The notes under the pieces were generated by a model that worked only from the letters and a program-made list of their open reading frames with translations, was not told the origin of the DNA and made no database searches. The translations under genes were made by a program, and so were the position numbers. From Oscillospiraceae bacterium (GTDB lineage Bacteria; Bacillota; Clostridia; Oscillospirales; Ruminococcaceae), in NCBI GenBank assembly GCA_900768705.1, contig CAAGEB010000043.1, forward strand, positions 1 to 44,438: 44,438 nucleotides of DNA, given 5' to 3'. Shown one piece after another: positions 34,071-41,590 of the stretch. Within the stretch, counting starts at the first letter, position 1, and each line of letters starts with the position of its first letter.

Positions 34071-34856
34071 ATGAACAGAATAGCTGACGCTTTTAACAAT
34101 AAAAAAGCCTTTATCGGTTTTCTTACCGCAGGAGACCCCACCTTTGACGCTTCCTATGAAAATATTATGGCTCTTATCAGAGCGGGAGCAGATCTGGTGG
34201 AAATCGGAATTCCCTTTTCCGACCCTATTGCGGAGGGTCCCGTTATTCAGTGTGCGGATGTACGCGCACTGAAGGGTGGAATGACCACTGACAGAGCCTT
34301 TGAGCTGGCGGCAAAGGTGCGTTCGCAGACGGATATTCCGCTGGTGTTTATGACCTACCTGAATCCGGTTTTCAAATACGGCTACGATAAATTTTTCTCC
34401 AAATGCAGGGAAATTGGCGTGGACGGACTTATCTGCCCGGATATGCCCTTTGAGGAAAAAGGAGAGGCGGATTTCATTGCGAAAAAGTACGATGTTGCGC
34501 TGATTTCAATGATTGCGCCCACCAGCGAGGAGCGCATAAAATCCATTTCGGAGGACGCAGACCCGAACAGCTTCCTGTACATAGTAAGCTCTATGGGAGT
34601 TACGGGTGTACGAAGCGAAATTAAAACCGACCTTGCCCATATTATGGAGAATGTCAAGAAATATGCAAAGGTTCCTGCGGCGATCGGATTCGGAGTTTCC
34701 TCTCCCGAGCAGGCGAAGAAAATGGCGGATATTTCCGACGGTGTTATCGTAGGCTCTGCGATTGTCCGCATAGTGGAAAAATACGGCGAAAATGCGGCGG
34801 ATGAAATTTACAATTTCGTAAAATCACTCACCGACGCCGTACATAACCGAGTTTAA
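34071..34856 (+). CDS. trpA: TrpA, tryptophan synthase alpha chain
   Basis: TrpA releases indole from indole-3-glycerol phosphate and channels it to TrpB. The 261 residues include AFIGFLTAGDPTFDAS, catalytic Glu44 in VEIGIPFSDP, and IGFGVSSPEQAKKMAD near the phosphate site. The position equivalent to Asp60 of the E. coli enzyme (LADGPTIQ) is Glu55 here (IAEGPVIQ), a variant I believe is common in clostridia. GGAGGAAT precedes the ATG. It is the last trp gene; a terminator follows 65 bases later. Confidence 0.96.
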   Translation: MNRIADAFNNKKAFIGFLTAGDPTFDASYENIMALIRAGADLVEIGIPFSDPIAEGPVIQCADVRALKGGMTTDRAFELAAKVRSQTDIPLVFMTYLNPVFKYGYDKFFSKCREIGVDGLICPDMPFEEKGEADFIAKKYDVALISMIAPTSEERIKSISEDADPNSFLYIVSSMGVTGVRSEIKTDLAHIMENVKKYAKVPAAIGFGVSSPEQAKKMADISDGVIVGSAIVRIVEKYGENAADEIYNFVKSLTDAVHNRV

Positions 34857-34921
34857 TGTCCGACATTTATTTTCTCAATCAGTCAAAATTCACAAAAAAG
34901 GCTTTATAAATTCTACAAATG

Positions 34922-34946
34922 ACCCCTTTTTTAAAGGGGTTTTTTT
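34922..34946 (+). terminator. Intrinsic terminator of the trp operon
   Basis: ACCCCTTT and AAAGGGGT form an 8-bp stem with a 3-nt TTT loop, followed by TTTTTT. It closes the trp operon immediately upstream of the hydrogenase promoter. Confidence 0.85.
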
Positions 34947-34947
34947 G

Positions 34948-34976
34948 TGGACTTTTTTGGAGATATATGTTATAAT
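34948..34976 (+). promoter_or_regulatory. Promoter of the hydrogenase operon
   Basis: TATAAT (34,971-34,976) has an extended -10 (TGT before it). A weaker TGGACT -35 (34,948-34,953) lies 17 bp upstream and touches the U tract of the trp terminator. The leader to the first gene is about 65 nt and ends in AAGGAGG eight bases before the ATG. I saw no clear Rex-type operator. Confidence 0.65.
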
Positions 34977-35046
34977 ACATAGTGATATATGCTGCGAGTG
35001 GATTGAATGTCATTTCACAGCGGTAATTAACTAAGGAGGCTTAAAA

Positions 35047-35541
35047 ATGGCTTTTAAGAAAAGTGCTGTTCCCTTTTCGGGAACGCCCGAGCAGGAGGCT
35101 CGTCTTCGTGCGGTTATCGCAGAACACAAGGACGACCCCGGCGCACTGATGCCCATTCTTCAGAAGGCACAGGATATTTATGGCTACCTTCCCATCGAGG
35201 TACAGACAATGATTGCGGAGGCTATGGACATACCGCTGGAAAAGGTTTACGGCGTTGTTACCTTTTATGCCCAGTTCTCAATTAACCCCAAGGGTCAGTA
35301 TAAAATCTCCGTATGTCTCGGAACAGCCTGCTATGTCAAAGGCTCCGGCGATATCTTCAACAAGCTTCAGGAAAAGCTCGGAATCGGAAGCGGCGAAATT
35401 ACACCCGACGGAAAATTCTCCCTGGACGCCTGCCGCTGCATAGGAGCCTGCGGACTGGCTCCCGTTCTCACGGTCAACGAGGATGTTTACGGCAGACTTA
35501 CCGTTGACGATGTTGACAAAATTCTTGAGAAATACAACTGA
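35047..35541 (+). CDS. hydC: NuoE-like [2Fe-2S] subunit of bifurcating hydrogenase
   Basis: This thioredoxin-fold [2Fe-2S] protein, 164 residues, corresponds to HydC/HndA/NuoE. Helical N-terminal residues precede the ligand set Cys90, Cys95 (CLGTAC), Cys131 and Cys135 (CRCIGAC). In trimeric bifurcating hydrogenases it docks on the NuoF-like flavoprotein and passes electrons. Promoter and AAGGAGG lie upstream, and the NuoF-like gene follows after 37 bases. Confidence 0.93.
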   Translation: MAFKKSAVPFSGTPEQEARLRAVIAEHKDDPGALMPILQKAQDIYGYLPIEVQTMIAEAMDIPLEKVYGVVTFYAQFSINPKGQYKISVCLGTACYVKGSGDIFNKLQEKLGIGSGEITPDGKFSLDACRCIGACGLAPVLTVNEDVYGRLTVDDVDKILEKYN

Positions 35542-35578
35542 TATGTTACATACAGTAAGACAGGAAGGACTTTAACCT

Positions 35579-37453
35579 ATGAATGTTATAAAAACAATTG
35601 ACGAGCTTAACGCTGTCAAGGCTGCGGCATCGGAGGTCGTTGATATCCGTGTGGGCGGCAAGGACACCGGCGTCAAGGATGTGCTGGTCTGCGGAGGAAC
35701 AGGCTGTACTTCCAGCGGCTCGGCGGCTATCATCAAAAAGCTGGAAGAGGAAATCGAGCTTAACGGTCTCAAGGACAAGGTAAATGTTATCAAAACCGGC
35801 TGCTTCGGTCTTTGCGCTCTGGGTCCGATTATGATAGTGTATCCCGAGGGTACATTCTACTCCAAAATGGAGGTTTCCCATATCCCGGAAATCGTTGAAC
35901 AGCACCTGAAAAACGGACAGCCCGTAAAGAAATACCTTTATGCGGAGACCGTTGACGGCGACAATATCAAGTCCCTTAACGAAACCGCTTTCTACGCAAA
36001 GCAGCACCGTGTGGCTCTGCGCAACTGCGGTCTTATCAGCCCGGAGCATATTGAGGAATACATAGCAAGGGACGGCTATCAGGCTCTCTACAAAGTGCTT
36101 ACATCAATGTCTCAGGACGATGTTATCAATACGCTGCTGGCGTCCGGTCTGAGAGGCAGAGGCGGAGCGGGCTTCCCCACCGGACGGAAATGGCAGTTTG
36201 CAAAGGCTTCTCAGAACGATCAGAAGTATGTTTGCTGCAACGCCGATGAAGGCGACCCCGGAGCATTTATGGACAGATCCGTTCTTGAGGGCGACCCCCA
36301 CAGCGTTATCGAGGCTATGGCAATTGCAGGCTATGCTATCGGCGCAAATCAGGGCTATATTTATGTCCGTGCAGAATACCCCATTGCTGTTCAGCGTCTG
36401 GAAATCGCTATTAAGCAGGCGGAAGAAGCAGGTATGCTGGGCGACAATATCTTCGGTACGGGCTTCAGCTTCCGTCTTGGTCTCCGTCTCGGAGCGGGAG
36501 CTTTCGTATGCGGCGAGGAAACCGCACTGATGACTTCAATCGAGGGCAACAGAGGCGAACCCAGATGCCGTCCTCCTTTCCCTGCCGTAAAGGGTCTTTT
36601 CGGAAAGCCTACCATACTCAACAATGTTGAGACCTATGCAAATGTGTGCCAGATTATTCTGAACGGTCCAGAGTGGTTCGCTTCCATGGGTACGGAAAAG
36701 TCAAAGGGTACAAAGGTTTTCGCTCTGGGAGGAAAAATCCACAACACCGGTCTGGTGGAGGTTCCTATGGGAACAACTCTCCGTACCGTTATCGAAGAAA
36801 TCGGCGGCGGTATTCCCAACGGCAAGAAGTTCAAGGCGGCGCAGACAGGCGGTCCCTCCGGCGGATGTATTCCTCCGCAGCACCTGGATATCCCCATTGA
36901 CTACGATAACCTTATCTCCATCGGCTCTATGATGGGTTCCGGCGGACTTATCGTTATGGACGAAGACAACTGTATGGTGGATATTGCGAAATTCTTCCTG
37001 GAATTCACCGTTGATGAATCCTGCGGTAAATGTACTCCCTGCCGTATCGGTACCAAGCGTCTGTATGAAATCCTCACCAAGATAACCGAGGGCAAGGCTA
37101 CAATGGAGGATCTTGACAAGCTGGAAAAGCTTTGCTATTACATCAAGGACAACGCTCTGTGCGGTCTTGGTCAGACTGCTCCTAACCCGGTTCTGTCCAC
37201 TCTGCGCTATTTCAGAGACGAGTATATCGCTCATGTCAGGGATAAAAAATGCCCCGCAGGCGTCTGCAAGAGCCTGCTCTCCATTAAGATCGATCCCGAT
37301 AAGTGCAAGGGCTGCTCGCTTTGTGCGAAGAAATGCCCTGTGGGAGCTATCAGCGGCGAGCTGAGAAGCCCGTTCCATATCGATACGAACAAGTGCATAA
37401 AGTGCGGCGTCTGCATCAGCAACTGCAAGTTCGGCGCTATCAGCAAGGGTTAA
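35579..37453 (+). CDS. hydB: NuoF-like NADH-binding flavoprotein of bifurcating hydrogenase
   Basis: This 624-residue protein has the HydB/HndC architecture. An N-terminal thioredoxin-like [2Fe-2S] domain carries Cys38, Cys43, Cys75 and Cys79. The FMN/NADH-binding NuoF core shows GRGGAGFPTGRKWQFA and EGDPHSVIEAM. An SCGKCTPCRIG cluster motif follows near residue 480, and a C-terminal ferredoxin domain carries two [4Fe-4S] motifs (CKGCSLCAKKCPVG and CIKCGVCISNCKFG). It is the flavin site where electrons from H2 or the hydrogenase are split between NAD and ferredoxin in this family. It lies between the NuoE-like and HydA genes. Confidence 0.94.
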   Translation: MNVIKTIDELNAVKAAASEVVDIRVGGKDTGVKDVLVCGGTGCTSSGSAAIIKKLEEEIELNGLKDKVNVIKTGCFGLCALGPIMIVYPEGTFYSKMEVSHIPEIVEQHLKNGQPVKKYLYAETVDGDNIKSLNETAFYAKQHRVALRNCGLISPEHIEEYIARDGYQALYKVLTSMSQDDVINTLLASGLRGRGGAGFPTGRKWQFAKASQNDQKYVCCNADEGDPGAFMDRSVLEGDPHSVIEAMAIAGYAIGANQGYIYVRAEYPIAVQRLEIAIKQAEEAGMLGDNIFGTGFSFRLGLRLGAGAFVCGEETALMTSIEGNRGEPRCRPPFPAVKGLFGKPTILNNVETYANVCQIILNGPEWFASMGTEKSKGTKVFALGGKIHNTGLVEVPMGTTLRTVIEEIGGGIPNGKKFKAAQTGGPSGGCIPPQHLDIPIDYDNLISIGSMMGSGGLIVMDEDNCMVDIAKFFLEFTVDESCGKCTPCRIGTKRLYEILTKITEGKATMEDLDKLEKLCYYIKDNALCGLGQTAPNPVLSTLRYFRDEYIAHVRDKKCPAGVCKSLLSIKIDPDKCKGCSLCAKKCPVGAISGELRSPFHIDTNKCIKCGVCISNCKFGAISKG

Positions 37454-37481
37454 CAGCCACAGGAAAGGATATACGATAATT

Positions 37482-39221
37482 ATGGTTAATATAAAGATTA
37501 ACGGTGCGGATTTCGCCGTTCCGGAGGGATCAACTATCCTCGAAGCAGCCCGTTTTGCCGGAATAAAAATTCCTACGCTTTGCTATCTCAAAGACATAAA
37601 CGCTATCGGTGCCTGCCGTATATGCGTTGTGGAGGTAAAGGGTGCAAGAACTCTTGTGGCTTCCTGCGTTTATCCGGTTAACGAGGGTATGGAAATTTTC
37701 ACCAACACTCCCAAGGTTCTCGAGAGCCGCAGAACCACACTGGAGCTTATTCTCTCCAACCACAAGAAGGAGTGCCTCTCCTGCAGAAGAAGCGGAAACT
37801 GCGAGCTTCAGGCTCTCTGCGTCGAGTACGGTGTTGACGAAAACAAGTACGCCGGAGAAAATCCTGCGGTGGAAATCGATTCCTCTGCCGTTCATATGAG
37901 CCGTGACAACTCCAAGTGCATACTTTGCCGCCGCTGTGTTGCCGCTTGTGCGGTTACTCAGGGAATAGGAGTTATCGGTGCCAACGAGCGTGGCTTTGCA
38001 ACGCAGATTGCGTCGCCCTTCGATATGGATCTGGCAGATACCGCCTGCGTTTCCTGCGGACAGTGCATAACAGCCTGCCCCACCGGCGCACTTACCGAAA
38101 AGGACGACACCGACAAGGTTCTGGAGGCAATTGCCGATCCGGATAAAATGGTTGTGGTTCAGGCAGCTCCCGCTGTCCGTGCTTCTCTGGGTGAAGCCTT
38201 CGGTCTGCCCATCGGAACAAATGTGGAGGGCAAGATGAATGCCGCTCTGCGCAGACTGGGCTTCGACAAGGTGTTCGATACCAATTTCTCCGCTGACCTT
38301 ACCATTATGGAGGAAGCGTATGAACTGCTTGACCGTATCCAGAACGGCGGCGTTCTTCCTATGATTACCTCCTGCTCACCCGGCTGGGTTCGCTACTGCG
38401 AGAACTATTTCCCCGAGTTTATTCCCAATCTGTCCACCTGCAAATCTCCTCAGCAGATGTTCGGCGCAGTGGTTAAAACCTACTACGCTCAGAAGCTGGG
38501 CAAGAATCCCGAGGACATTGTAAGCGTTTCCGTTATGCCCTGTACCGCAAAGAAGTACGAGGTTAACCGTGAGGATCAGTCCGCTGCGGGTATTCCTGAT
38601 GTGGATATTACTATTACCACAAGAGAGCTGGCGGAGCTTATCAAGAGAGAGGGCATAATGTTCAACGACCTGCCCAACGAAAGCTGTGATTCTCCTCTCG
38701 GCGAATATACAGGCGCAGGAGCAATCTTCGGCGCAACAGGCGGAGTTATGGAAGCCGCTCTGCGTACCGCTGCATGGAAGCTGTCCGGCGAAAACAACGA
38801 CGCTCCCATTGAGTTCACCGAGGTAAGAGGCGTTCAGGGAATCAAGGAAGCTTCGTATAATGTGGGCGGCAAGGAAGTCAGAGTTGCCGTTGCAAGCGGT
38901 CTGGCAAATGCAAAGGCACTGCTGAAAAAGATTAAGGCAGGCGAAGCAAACTATGATTTCATTGAAATTATGGCGTGTCCCGGCGGCTGCGTAAACGGCG
39001 GCGGACAGATTATCCAGCCCGCATCGGTACGGAATTTCACCGATATCCGTGAACTGCGTGCAAAGGTTCTTTACGATATTGACAGCGACTGCAAGCTTCG
39101 CCGTTCTCACGAAAATCCCGTCATCAAGGCACTGTATGACGAATTCTTCGGAGAACCCAATTCTCACAAGGCTCATGAAGTTCTTCATACCTCATACAAG
39201 CCGAATAAGCTGTACAAATAA
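37482..39221 (+). CDS. hydA: HydA, [FeFe]-hydrogenase catalytic subunit (group A, bifurcating type)
   Basis: HydA evolves or oxidises hydrogen. In order it has an N-terminal [2Fe-2S] domain (Cys34, 45, 48, 62), a His94/Cys98/Cys101/Cys107 [4Fe-4S] site, and two further [4Fe-4S] motifs (Cys146-156 and Cys189-199). The H-cluster domain follows, with TSCSPGW at 296-302, VMPCTAKKYE (Cys354) and MACPGGCVNGGGQ (Cys499, Cys503). The motif TSCSPGW has Ser where CpI of Clostridium pasteurianum has a ligand Cys, while Cys320 (STCKSP) replaces an Ala there. The maturation genes hydEFG are not in the window. With the two upstream genes it forms an NADH/ferredoxin-linked hydrogenase. Confidence 0.95.
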   Translation: MVNIKINGADFAVPEGSTILEAARFAGIKIPTLCYLKDINAIGACRICVVEVKGARTLVASCVYPVNEGMEIFTNTPKVLESRRTTLELILSNHKKECLSCRRSGNCELQALCVEYGVDENKYAGENPAVEIDSSAVHMSRDNSKCILCRRCVAACAVTQGIGVIGANERGFATQIASPFDMDLADTACVSCGQCITACPTGALTEKDDTDKVLEAIADPDKMVVVQAAPAVRASLGEAFGLPIGTNVEGKMNAALRRLGFDKVFDTNFSADLTIMEEAYELLDRIQNGGVLPMITSCSPGWVRYCENYFPEFIPNLSTCKSPQQMFGAVVKTYYAQKLGKNPEDIVSVSVMPCTAKKYEVNREDQSAAGIPDVDITITTRELAELIKREGIMFNDLPNESCDSPLGEYTGAGAIFGATGGVMEAALRTAAWKLSGENNDAPIEFTEVRGVQGIKEASYNVGGKEVRVAVASGLANAKALLKKIKAGEANYDFIEIMACPGGCVNGGGQIIQPASVRNFTDIRELRAKVLYDIDSDCKLRRSHENPVIKALYDEFFGEPNSHKAHEVLHTSYKPNKLYK

Positions 39222-39244
39222 TCCGTAAAAATATGTAATACACT

Positions 39245-39274
39245 CTGCCCCGAAGGCGAAAGCTTTCGGGGCAG
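39245..39274 (+). terminator. Hairpin after hydA, probable terminator
   Basis: CTGCCCCGAA pairs with TTCGGGGCAG. Inner GC/GC pairs close a GAAA tetraloop, giving about 13 paired positions. The following bases are TCGTTGTGTTT, a poor U tract, so termination may be imperfect. It lies 24 bases after the hydA stop. Confidence 0.65.
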
Positions 39275-39337
39275 TCGTTGTGTTTGAAAATTTTTTCAAG
39301 CTGATACAGCAAATAGAATGAATAACAGGCTTTTTAT

Positions 39338-39528
39338 CTTACAGTCACAAACTAATCCACATTTCAATGTACCGTTGGGAATTACCTGTCGGGGTACCCG
39401 ACCGAAAAGCCAATTCCGGTCTGTACAGACTTATTACCTTACAGTAGAAACACAATTCACATTGCAAAGTACCGTTGGGAATTACCCGTCGGGGTACCCG
39501 ACCGAAAAGCCAATTCCGGTCTGTGCAG
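39338..39528. repeat. Two direct copies of a 91-bp repeat, 100-bp period
   Basis: Copies at 39,338-39,428 and 39,438-39,528 each start CTTACAGT, continue through ACCGTTGGGAATTACC and end with CAATTCCGGTCTGT. Each contains a GTCGGG/CCCGAC inverted pair. A third, diverged start occurs at 39,704. Apparent open frames across this region depend on the repeats and are not convincing genes. Confidence 0.85.
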
Positions 39529-39578
39529 AGGAAAAGATTAATCACCTCTTGAACAGGGCTTATGGTACGACTGTCCCT

Positions 39579-39690
39579 TTGATAGGGGGCGTGGGGGCAA
39601 AGCCCCCGACCGGGTTAAGGGTACGGAGTACCCTTCTATCTCCCCCTTCCCCCGAGGGGGAAGGGGGCAGGGGGATAGGGGCGGAAAAGA
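39579..39690. other. Cluster of GC hairpins with a G-quadruplex motif
   Basis: Successive inverted repeats are GGGGGC/GCCCCC, GGGTAC/GTACCC and a 12-bp arm pair CCCCCTTCCCCC/GGGGGAAGGGGG (39,642-39,667) with 2 bases between. At 39,656-39,681 the plus strand has four G-runs of 4-5 G with loops of 2, 2 and 3 bases, a canonical G-quadruplex pattern. It is noncoding as far as I can see. Confidence 0.65.
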
Positions 39691-39703
39691 ACCGACTTAT
39701 TAC

Positions 39704-39780
39704 CTTACAGCCACAAACCAATCCACATTGCAATGTACCGTTGGTAAAAAGCGGCTTGCCGCCCGTTGGGAATTGTCAGC
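39704..39780 (+). repeat. Third copy of the CTTACAG repeat family, diverged
   Basis: It begins CTTACAGCCACAAACCAATC like the copies at 39,338 and 39,438, shares the ACCGTTGG core, then continues with AAAAAGCGGCTTGCCGCCC, a segment that matches the inverted copies at 44,340-44,438. It therefore links the two repeat blocks at either end of the 39.3-44.4 kb stretch. Confidence 0.7.
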
Positions 39781-39781
39781 G

Positions 39782-39802
39782 GCGCAAACACGATGTTTGC
39801 GC
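39782..39802. other. Hairpin near the small RNA terminator
   Basis: GCGCAAACA and TGTTTGCGC form a 9-bp stem with loop CGA. It lies beyond the minus-strand terminator at 39,818-39,844, inside the repeat-rich gap between hydA and the SleC-like gene. Function unknown. Confidence 0.4.
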
Positions 39803-39817
39803 AGTTGCCCCGGAGGC

Positions 39818-39844
39818 AAAAAAACTCCCGAATTTCTTCGGGAG
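39818..39844 (-). terminator. Intrinsic terminator on the minus strand
   Basis: In minus-strand sense CTCCCGAA, loop GAAA, TTCGGGAG, then seven T. It could end the candidate small RNA starting near 40,081 or read-through from the SleC-like operon. Confidence 0.8.
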
Positions 39845-40081
39845 AAAATTATGTAGCTGCGCATAATCAGGAGGTACAAAGTATTGATTGGGATATTGCC
39901 CGCAATAAAAACTGCGCAGCTTTGCAAAATGGAAGCACAGGGGACGGGCAGCACTGTATCGGTTTTTTTAGCAGTCTGATGTAAAATTGTTACCGAAAAT
40001 CTGAAATGTGTAAAAAAGGACGATATCAAAGCTGTCAGAGATTGTAGTGCGACGCTGCCGAATAGATCGTGCTTGCCCCCT
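39818..40081 (-). ncRNA. Candidate small noncoding RNA, about 264 nt
   Basis: A near-consensus promoter (40,089-40,116) and an intrinsic terminator (39,818-39,844) define a minus-strand transcript with no convincing open frame. It contains a 9-bp stem (AGCTGCGCA, 39,913-39,921, with TGCGCAGCT, 39,855-39,863) enclosing a 49-nt loop. That loop holds CCTCCT, complementary to the Shine-Dalgarno core. An ACGAT/ATCGT pair followed by TTTTTT near 40,013 could make a shorter form of about 68 nt. I do not recognise it as 6S, SRP, tmRNA or RNase P. The promoter and terminator are visible in the sequence; expression is inferred. Confidence 0.4.
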
Positions 40082-40088
40082 CGACAAC

Positions 40089-40116
40089 ATTCTACCACAT
40101 TTTCTGTAATTGTCAA
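40089..40116 (-). promoter_or_regulatory. Minus-strand sigma-A-type promoter
   Basis: TTGACA (40,111-40,116) and TAGAAT (40,089-40,094) are separated by 16 bp, with an extended -10 (TGG before TAGAAT). No gene follows downstream on this strand before the terminator, so a noncoding transcript is the simplest reading. Confidence 0.6.
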
Positions 40117-40131
40117 TAGCTTTCCCGAAAC

Positions 40132-40200
40132 TGTAACCGGATTGTAACCCCTTTTTCCCGAATTGTAATACTTTTGAAAGATTTGTAACCGCTCTGTAAC
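40132..40200 (-). promoter_or_regulatory. Five spaced TTACA boxes, possible Pho-box-like operator
   Basis: Minus-strand GTTACA at 40,195-40,200, 40,184-40,189, 40,143-40,148 and 40,132-40,137, with ATTACA at 40,164-40,169, start at intervals of 11, 20, 21 and 11 bp, so all lie on one face of the helix. They end 15 bp before the -35 box. Tandem 6-bp boxes at 11-bp spacing resemble binding sites of PhoP/OmpR-type regulators. Which regulator acts here is unknown. Confidence 0.45.
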
Positions 40201-40216
40201 AATTTGACCGATATTC

Positions 40217-41590
40217 TCAGTCTGTTCTCTCCGTTCCGAAAAGTATGTAATTATATTCCCTTGCCGAAGCGTCCCATGTGGGCGCTCCAACCACTCCGGA
40301 GGGTTCCAGTCCGTACAGGCTCTGGAAAAGCCGTACTGCCCGCTCGGTTTCGGGACCGAAATACCCCGTAACCTCCACAACAGGTATTTCTCCGATGTTC
40401 TGACCTATAACCCTTAGATAGGTCTGAAGCTCCCGAACATTCTCATTCCTCATTCCCGGCGTCAAAACATATCCCGGATACAGCTCGGCGGCTGTTCCTT
40501 CGTAGCCCTCGGGCAGACCTGCAAGAATATCATCATAGATTTTGGTTATCAGCTGCCATGTTCTGAAATCCACCACCCCGTCCGGAGTCAGTCCATAAAA
40601 TCTTTCAAAAGCCTTGACCTGATTTTCCAGTGCTTCATCAAAAACACCGTTGCGTGTTCCCATGGGAATTTCAGGATTGAAATAGGCAATGGCATTCAGA
40701 TAATACTGTAAAGAACGAACTCCCTGACCGTAATCTCCCCGACGGAAGCCGTTGCCGAAAACATTCTCCACCTCTTCTCTGGAAAGCCCCTCGCTGGTAA
40801 GCTCCGCAAGCCGCTTGACGGCGGTGTAGATAAACTTTATCTGATACCATGTGGCTCGGTTTACAACGCCGGTCCGGGGCAGGTTGAAAATTCCCTGAAA
40901 GGTTTTCACAGCCTCTACGGTGCTTTCGCCGTAAATACCGTTGGCAGGAACAATTTTCGGAATGGCAGGATAGTTATTTCCGATACGATTAAGCTCCAAT
41001 TGAATTGTCCGCACCTCGTTGCCCACCGACCCGAAGCCGAAGGCAGTTCCGGGATAGCTGGGGATATTCGGAGAAATGGGCGCATTATACACAATATCGA
41101 TGTCGTTTCCGTAATAATACTGGAGTATCTCGTAGGGAGTATATCCCCGATTTGCCAGATCTACCGTTCCCCACTGGGAAAGACCCTCGCAGGTAACTGT
41201 GGTACCGTTGCAGAACATAGTAAAAAGCGGCTCGATACTTCCCCGTCTAACCACATAGTTATTGAAAATTTCGTCCACAATATTGCTGATATTTCCGAAA
41301 ATATCCCTGCCGTAAACATAAGCCTGATCGTACTGAGTGGAGGATGTTATATCGAAGTCATATCCCCTGCTTCTGTACCATTCGGTGTACACTCTGTTCA
41401 GCGCAAAGGAAATCTGCGCATAGATATTAGCCCGCAGAGCCGCCTCGGGCCATGTGGGGAATATCTCGCTGGAAGCCACATTTTTTATGTAGTCGGGAAA
41501 TGATACCGTAACATTCGGAGCGTCGGAATCGGGCGGTCCGAGATGTACGGTAATTGTCTCCGGCACATAGGGCAAATTAGCGGTTGGCAT
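40217..41590 (-). CDS. SleC-like SpoIID-domain protein with peptidoglycan-binding repeats
   Basis: The N-terminal half is a SpoIID/LytB-type lytic transglycosylase-like domain: FPDYIKNVASSEIFPTWPEA with the likely catalytic Glu42, ALRANIYAQISFALNRVYTE, DITSSTQYDQAYVYG and GLSQWGTVDLANRGYTPYEI. About residues 175-455 hold three PG_binding_1 repeats (IQLELNRIGNNYPAIPKIVP, LQYYLNAIAYFNPEIPMGTR, LQTYLRVIGQNIGEIPVVEV). This matches the C-terminal part of clostridial cortex-lytic SleC. ATG 41,590 has GGAGG six bases upstream and overlaps the previous gene by 14 bases. There is no obvious signal peptide. A role in spore cortex degradation is inferred. Confidence 0.85.
   Translation of the reverse strand: MPTANLPYVPETITVHLGPPDSDAPNVTVSFPDYIKNVASSEIFPTWPEAALRANIYAQISFALNRVYTEWYRSRGYDFDITSSTQYDQAYVYGRDIFGNISNIVDEIFNNYVVRRGSIEPLFTMFCNGTTVTCEGLSQWGTVDLANRGYTPYEILQYYYGNDIDIVYNAPISPNIPSYPGTAFGFGSVGNEVRTIQLELNRIGNNYPAIPKIVPANGIYGESTVEAVKTFQGIFNLPRTGVVNRATWYQIKFIYTAVKRLAELTSEGLSREEVENVFGNGFRRGDYGQGVRSLQYYLNAIAYFNPEIPMGTRNGVFDEALENQVKAFERFYGLTPDGVVDFRTWQLITKIYDDILAGLPEGYEGTAAELYPGYVLTPGMRNENVRELQTYLRVIGQNIGEIPVVEVTGYFGPETERAVRLFQSLYGLEPSGVVGAPTWDASAREYNYILFGTERTD

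Noticed and set aside
39318..39866. 182-residue open frame after hydA
   Set aside because: It reads through the 100-bp repeats and hairpin cluster, repeats its own sequence, and lacks a ribosome site.
39884..39979. 31-codon TTG-start frame with AGGAGG upstream on the plus strand
   Set aside because: The AGGAGG is the complement of the CCTCCT loop of the candidate minus-strand RNA, no plus-strand promoter is visible, and the peptide is short and unconvincing.
39700..40380. 226-residue minus-strand open frame overlapping the end of the SleC-like gene
   Set aside because: It overlaps the SleC-like gene out of frame, has no good start, and resembles no protein family I know.
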